A stretch of 14,893 nucleotides of DNA, from positions 1 through 14,893 of the forward strand of contig PBFR01000025.1 in NCBI GenBank assembly GCA_002718735.1, in the 5' to 3' direction. Under the pieces are notes generated by a model. It saw only the letters and a program-made list of their open reading frames with translations, was not told the origin of the DNA and did no database searches. Numbering within the stretch: position 1 is the first letter of the stretch; each line of letters begins with the position of its first letter. The DNA comes from Halobacteriovoraceae bacterium. GTDB lineage: Bacteria; Bdellovibrionota; Bacteriovoracia; Bacteriovoracales; Bacteriovoracaceae. Shown here one piece after another: positions 12,406 to 14,893 of the stretch. The position numbers and the translations under genes are program-made.

Positions 12406-12627
12406 ATGAAAAAGTTTATCTCTACGATAATAATATTTCCAATCAGGCTATACCAATATGCTATTTCGCCCCTTTTGGGGAGCAATTGTCGCTTCTACCC
12501 GAGCTGTAGTTCATATGCGATCGAGGCCGTTGAGAAGCTGCCTCTATACAGAGCTTTACCGAAAATAGTATGGAGAATTATAAGATGCCACCCTTTCAGC
12601 AAAGGAGGCGATGATCCTGTTATTTAA
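12406..12627 (+). CDS. yidD: Membrane protein insertion efficiency factor YidD
   Basis: 73 residues, normal for the family (PF01809). YidD is a small amphipathic inner-membrane-associated protein that helps YidC insert membrane proteins. The signature is complete: IRLYQYAISPLLGSNCRFYP, SCSSYAIEAVEK, then WRIIRCHPFSKGGDDPV, with Cys28, Cys34 and Cys61. In most bacteria yidD lies in rpmH-rnpA-yidD-yidC; here none of these is beside it, so it is an orphan locus. Its Shine-Dalgarno is distant (GAGGGA about 11 nt from the ATG). Its 3' end overlaps the end of the convergent metallopeptidase gene by 8 bp, and no terminator is visible. Confidence 0.95.
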   Translation: MKKFISTIIIFPIRLYQYAISPLLGSNCRFYPSCSSYAIEAVEKLPLYRALPKIVWRIIRCHPFSKGGDDPVI

Positions 12628-14179
12628 AAATCTTGCTCTTCATAAACGCGCTAATTTCATCTTTAAGCTCTTTATGTTTAGCATTTTCCCCAAGTTGTCT
12701 CAATAGGCCTTTTAAGAAAGCAAGACTCTTGTCTACTCTTTGGTCAGACATGCTCATTGAACTGGAAACACGTGACCTCAACAACTCACCCACTTTAAGA
12801 TTTATTAGTTCCTTATAGGCCCTTTCCTCATTTCCATCCACAACAAAGGTCTTAAAGAATTTGGCAAAAGAGTCGTTAAAAAGCTTTTCGCCAGGTTTAC
12901 CTTCCCAGGTTTCGTCTGATTTGGCCTTCCATTTTTTCTTCAAGGTCTCGTCCTTTATTAGCGGCAACAACTCACCCGCAAGTGACTTTCCAAACCTGCC
13001 TTCGTATTCAAAGAAGTATTCGAGCAAACTTGATAAGCGTCTGTCATTCCAATCAATCTTTTTATTTTTACTCAACACAAGGTGACTAAAAGCGAAGGAC
13101 GCCTTATTATCGCCTTCAAACTTTGCAAGGTCCTCCATGTATCGCTCATCTGTATTGCTCCCATAGTCTCCTGCACACAGTCTACAAGCAACATTTCCAT
13201 CATCCACGATATTACGATCCCTAAGCTTTCCCTCACTAAAACAACACCCCTCACATGCGTAGGCCATATCAAGTCCAACATCGTGGGTGTATCCCATATT
13301 ATGAATCATTTCATGAAAAATCCTTCCCCGAAATTCCTCATCTTCAAAACTGTAACTGCCACTTTTAACGTCTCCCCAAAAACCAGACTTAAAATTTGGA
13401 TTCAAGATTACAAAGGGATGATTCAACTGATGCTCACCATAACCCTTATAAGGAACTGTTGAGCCAACTGCTGCTACCCCCTCCCAATTTACGTTTTTCT
13501 CACCACATGCAATCTCGGTATTGGCAGCACCGCTCTCATAATGGATTTTAAACATGTCTAAAAGATTAAAAAGCTCTATCCTCTTTGGGGTGTTTTTATG
13601 TTTGCTTGCTAGCGTGGCAAGACAGCTCATACCTCGTTTTACAGTCTCTTTGGCATGCTCATTAAAGTCTTTTGAACTAAAGTTTTTATAACAACTCTTA
13701 TGGATACTTAGGTTAAAATCAATATTGGTAAAATCATCTCTAGAGTGATTTAGAATCTGAGCAAAGCTATTTGTGAAGTTTTCAAAAAAGGTTATAGTTT
13801 GATCTCTTCTCTGAACACAATCTTTTACGTGCGCTTGAAGAAGGTCAACACTCTCTTCAGATTTAAACTCTAAGGTCTTTCCTTTTAGGCCATAAGTCTT
13901 TACTACCACTTTGGAACCAACGATTTTTGCTCTTTTTTCAAGCTCAAACACGCCGTCGAAGTTGGAATCAATTTTTGTAATAAAGGTAAAATCTTCTATA
14001 TGAAAGGTTTGAATATAATCAAAATTACCATCAAGATTGTAATCAATTTTTTTCGACTTAATTCTCTCGCCTTCATAGGAGACATGAAAGTCTTCTTTGC
14101 CATCGCTGTTTTGATCAAACTCAAACGTTTTTCCAAACACACAAGAGGCTAAAATAAAAGGTATTATGAGTTTTTTCAC
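12620..14179 (-). CDS. Large exported metallopeptidase with N-terminal calcium-type repeats
   Basis: 519 residues with a GTG start and a poor ribosome binding site. The N-terminus MKKLIIPFILASC ends in LASC, a valid lipobox (Cys13), so it may be a lipoprotein; cleavage after VFG as a secreted protein is the alternative. Three DxNxDGxxD-type loops follow: 22-30 (Asp22, Asn24, Asp26, Gly27, Asp30), 46-54 and 71-79 (Glu79 last), the pattern of EF-hand/dockerin calcium loops, spaced 24-25 residues. The catalytic motif is HEMIHNMGYTH (His289, Glu290, His293, Gly296, His299), with Asp300 next. A cysteine cluster comes soon after (CEGCC at 309-313, CRLC at 332-335). The last 150 residues are charged and helical. 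The active-site layout resembles metzincin-type zinc proteases; the overall family is not recognised. It lies 30 bp downstream of the alkB-like gene and overlaps yidD tail to tail. Confidence 0.78.
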   Translation of the reverse strand: MKKLIIPFILASCVFGKTFEFDQNSDGKEDFHVSYEGERIKSKKIDYNLDGNFDYIQTFHIEDFTFITKIDSNFDGVFELEKRAKIVGSKVVVKTYGLKGKTLEFKSEESVDLLQAHVKDCVQRRDQTITFFENFTNSFAQILNHSRDDFTNIDFNLSIHKSCYKNFSSKDFNEHAKETVKRGMSCLATLASKHKNTPKRIELFNLLDMFKIHYESGAANTEIACGEKNVNWEGVAAVGSTVPYKGYGEHQLNHPFVILNPNFKSGFWGDVKSGSYSFEDEEFRGRIFHEMIHNMGYTHDVGLDMAYACEGCCFSEGKLRDRNIVDDGNVACRLCAGDYGSNTDERYMEDLAKFEGDNKASFAFSHLVLSKNKKIDWNDRRLSSLLEYFFEYEGRFGKSLAGELLPLIKDETLKKKWKAKSDETWEGKPGEKLFNDSFAKFFKTFVVDGNEERAYKELINLKVGELLRSRVSSSMSMSDQRVDKSLAFLKGLLRQLGENAKHKELKDEISAFMKSKIFK

Positions 14180-14209
14180 ACCAAACGTATCGGATTTTTT
14201 TACCCAACC

Positions 14210-14788
14210 TTAAGTTCTTACTATGCGCCTAAAAGTAACATTTATCCTAGGCTCTATAGGCCTTGAAGTTTTCGAAATTCCGTGCTCCCATTCATGCTGA
14301 CAAGTGCCTCCCATCACAAGAAGGCTTCCATTTTTCAAAGAGATACTGACTTGAGAGGCCTTATCTTCTTTTTTGCGAAACTTAAACACCCTCTCCGCTC
14401 CTAAGCTAAGGGAGGCAACCACAGGGTTTGGTCCAAGTTCTTTCTCATTGTCCCTATGCCAGCCCATGTAATCGCTTCCATTTCTGTATTTGTTAATCAG
14501 GCAGCTGTTAAACAATTCACCTGCAGCAGCTTCAACTTTCTCTTTAAGCTCTAATATTGTGCTAGTCCAAGGAGTTGGATCCAAGATTAATCCTGAGTAC
14601 TTATAGGGCAGATCACTCTGCCAGGAGATTAGCCTGGGCTGAGGTACAAGCTTTCCAAATATCTTAATACTTTCCTGACGCCATAAAAGCTCTTTATCTA
14701 GCCTATCCAACAAGGATCTAGATTCTTCCTGTTCAATAAAATTTGGAAAGTAAAAGGCATGGGCCTGGCCACTTAAAAGGTTGTTCAT
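14210..14788 (-). CDS. alkB: AlkB-family 2-oxoglutarate/Fe(II) dioxygenase (ALKBH2/3-like)
   Basis: 192 residues, a compact AlkB homolog. AlkB enzymes oxidatively remove methyl or etheno groups from damaged bases in DNA or RNA. The motifs are all present: PRLISW (61-66) and YSGLILDPTPWT in the nucleotide-recognition part; NKYRNGSDYMGWHRDNEKELG with iron ligands His111 and Asp113; SLSLGAERVFKFR; GSLLVMGGTCQHEWEH with the third ligand His169; and RINVTFR with Arg181 and Arg187, the 2-oxoglutarate-binding pair at the same 6-residue spacing as in E. coli AlkB. It is closer to the ALKBH2/3 type than to the E. coli AlkB sequence. The ribosome binding site AGAAAGGAAAG is good. It is followed after 30 bp by the metallopeptidase gene, probably on one transcript; no functional link is obvious. 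Upstream repeats may regulate it. Confidence 0.95.
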   Translation of the reverse strand: MNNLLSGQAHAFYFPNFIEQEESRSLLDRLDKELLWRQESIKIFGKLVPQPRLISWQSDLPYKYSGLILDPTPWTSTILELKEKVEAAAGELFNSCLINKYRNGSDYMGWHRDNEKELGPNPVVASLSLGAERVFKFRKKEDKASQVSISLKNGSLLVMGGTCQHEWEHGISKTSRPIEPRINVTFRRIVRT

Positions 14789-14807
14789 CTTTCCTTTCTT
14801 CGTATTA

Positions 14808-14847
14808 AGTCATAATTAAATGATACCGAGCTGCCCCTAGTCATAAT
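14808..14847. repeat. Direct repeat AGTCATAAT upstream of the alkB-like gene
   Basis: AGTCATAAT occurs at 14808-14816 and 14839-14847, 31 bp apart start to start, close to three helical turns, 20 bp before the start codon. It could be a pair of same-face binding sites. Confidence 0.35.
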
Positions 14848-14875
14848 CTATGCAGCTCGTTTTACATATCGGTAT
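14823..14875. repeat. Hairpin upstream of the alkB-like gene
   Basis: CGAGCTGC (14827-14834) and GCAGCTCG (14852-14859) form a perfect 8-bp stem; ATACCG (14823-14828) and CGGTAT (14870-14875) form an overlapping outer stem. On the plus strand both right arms are followed by T-runs (TTTT and TTTTT), so a terminator for transcription from the left is possible, though no plus-strand gene lies just upstream. On the minus strand it may be the terminator of a gene beyond the window or a leader structure. Confidence 0.45.
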
Positions 14876-14893
14876 TTTTCAAGCATTTCATAA

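Noticed and set aside
13082..13462. 126-codon plus-strand ORF
   Set aside because: Lies wholly antisense to the metallopeptidase zinc-motif region, which has strong motif support; no ribosome binding site or recognisable protein.

Overview
This is a low-GC (about 38-40% from sampled lines), gene-dense bacterial chromosome segment. It looks like a free-living Gram-negative organism: it has several signal-peptide outer-membrane beta-barrel proteins ending in aromatic or hydrophobic residues, lipoprotein signals, a C4-type DksA, CysRS, FolE2, YidD and an AlkB-type repair dioxygenase. There is no sign of phage, plasmid, IS or CRISPR. Housekeeping genes mixed with many secreted or cell-envelope proteins of unknown function suggest a marine Bacteriovorax/Halobacteriovorax-like member of the Bdellovibrionota. 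That placement is an inference from gene style, not a demonstrated identification.

Layout. (1) 1-527: the 3' part of rpsD and its terminator. (2) 606-3412: an outer-membrane-protein region. One plus-strand barrel gene (606-1217) meets, stop codon on stop codon, a minus-strand array of four tandem paralogous barrel genes (3412 down to 1214). (3) 3627-4476: a TSUP/TauE-type permease with its own terminator. (4) 4477-5184: an AT-rich intergenic region of about 700 bp with a good promoter, a possible leaderless 33-codon ORF and a repeated palindrome, leading to dksA (5185-5619). (5) 5658-7718: minus-strand genes for a lipoprotein and a secreted HExxHxxGxxH metallopeptidase-like protein. The latter has a hairpin that buries its ribosome binding site. 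(6) 7805-11130: a tight minus-strand operon read DUF2797, TM/B-box-like zinc protein, cysS, low-molecular-weight tyrosine phosphatase. An intrinsic terminator stands 22 bp before its first start codon. (7) 11225-12205: folE2, divergent from yidD (12406-12627). (8) 12620-14788: a minus-strand pair, an AlkB-like dioxygenase followed by a large secreted metallopeptidase with three N-terminal DxNxDGxxD calcium-type repeats.

How the parts may work together. The DUF2797, B-box and CysRS proteins all carry Cys/His metal-binding patterns and sit just downstream of the GTP cyclohydrolase IB gene folE2, which ends in the terminator that separates them. Read-through would join the whole set. The outer-membrane barrels, the lipoprotein and the two metallopeptidases form a second theme of cell-surface and secreted functions. 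No large new system is proven. The best leads are the barrel array, the terminator-gated cysS operon, the possible small RNA or leaderless ORF ahead of dksA, and an excess of the word GGCC across the window.
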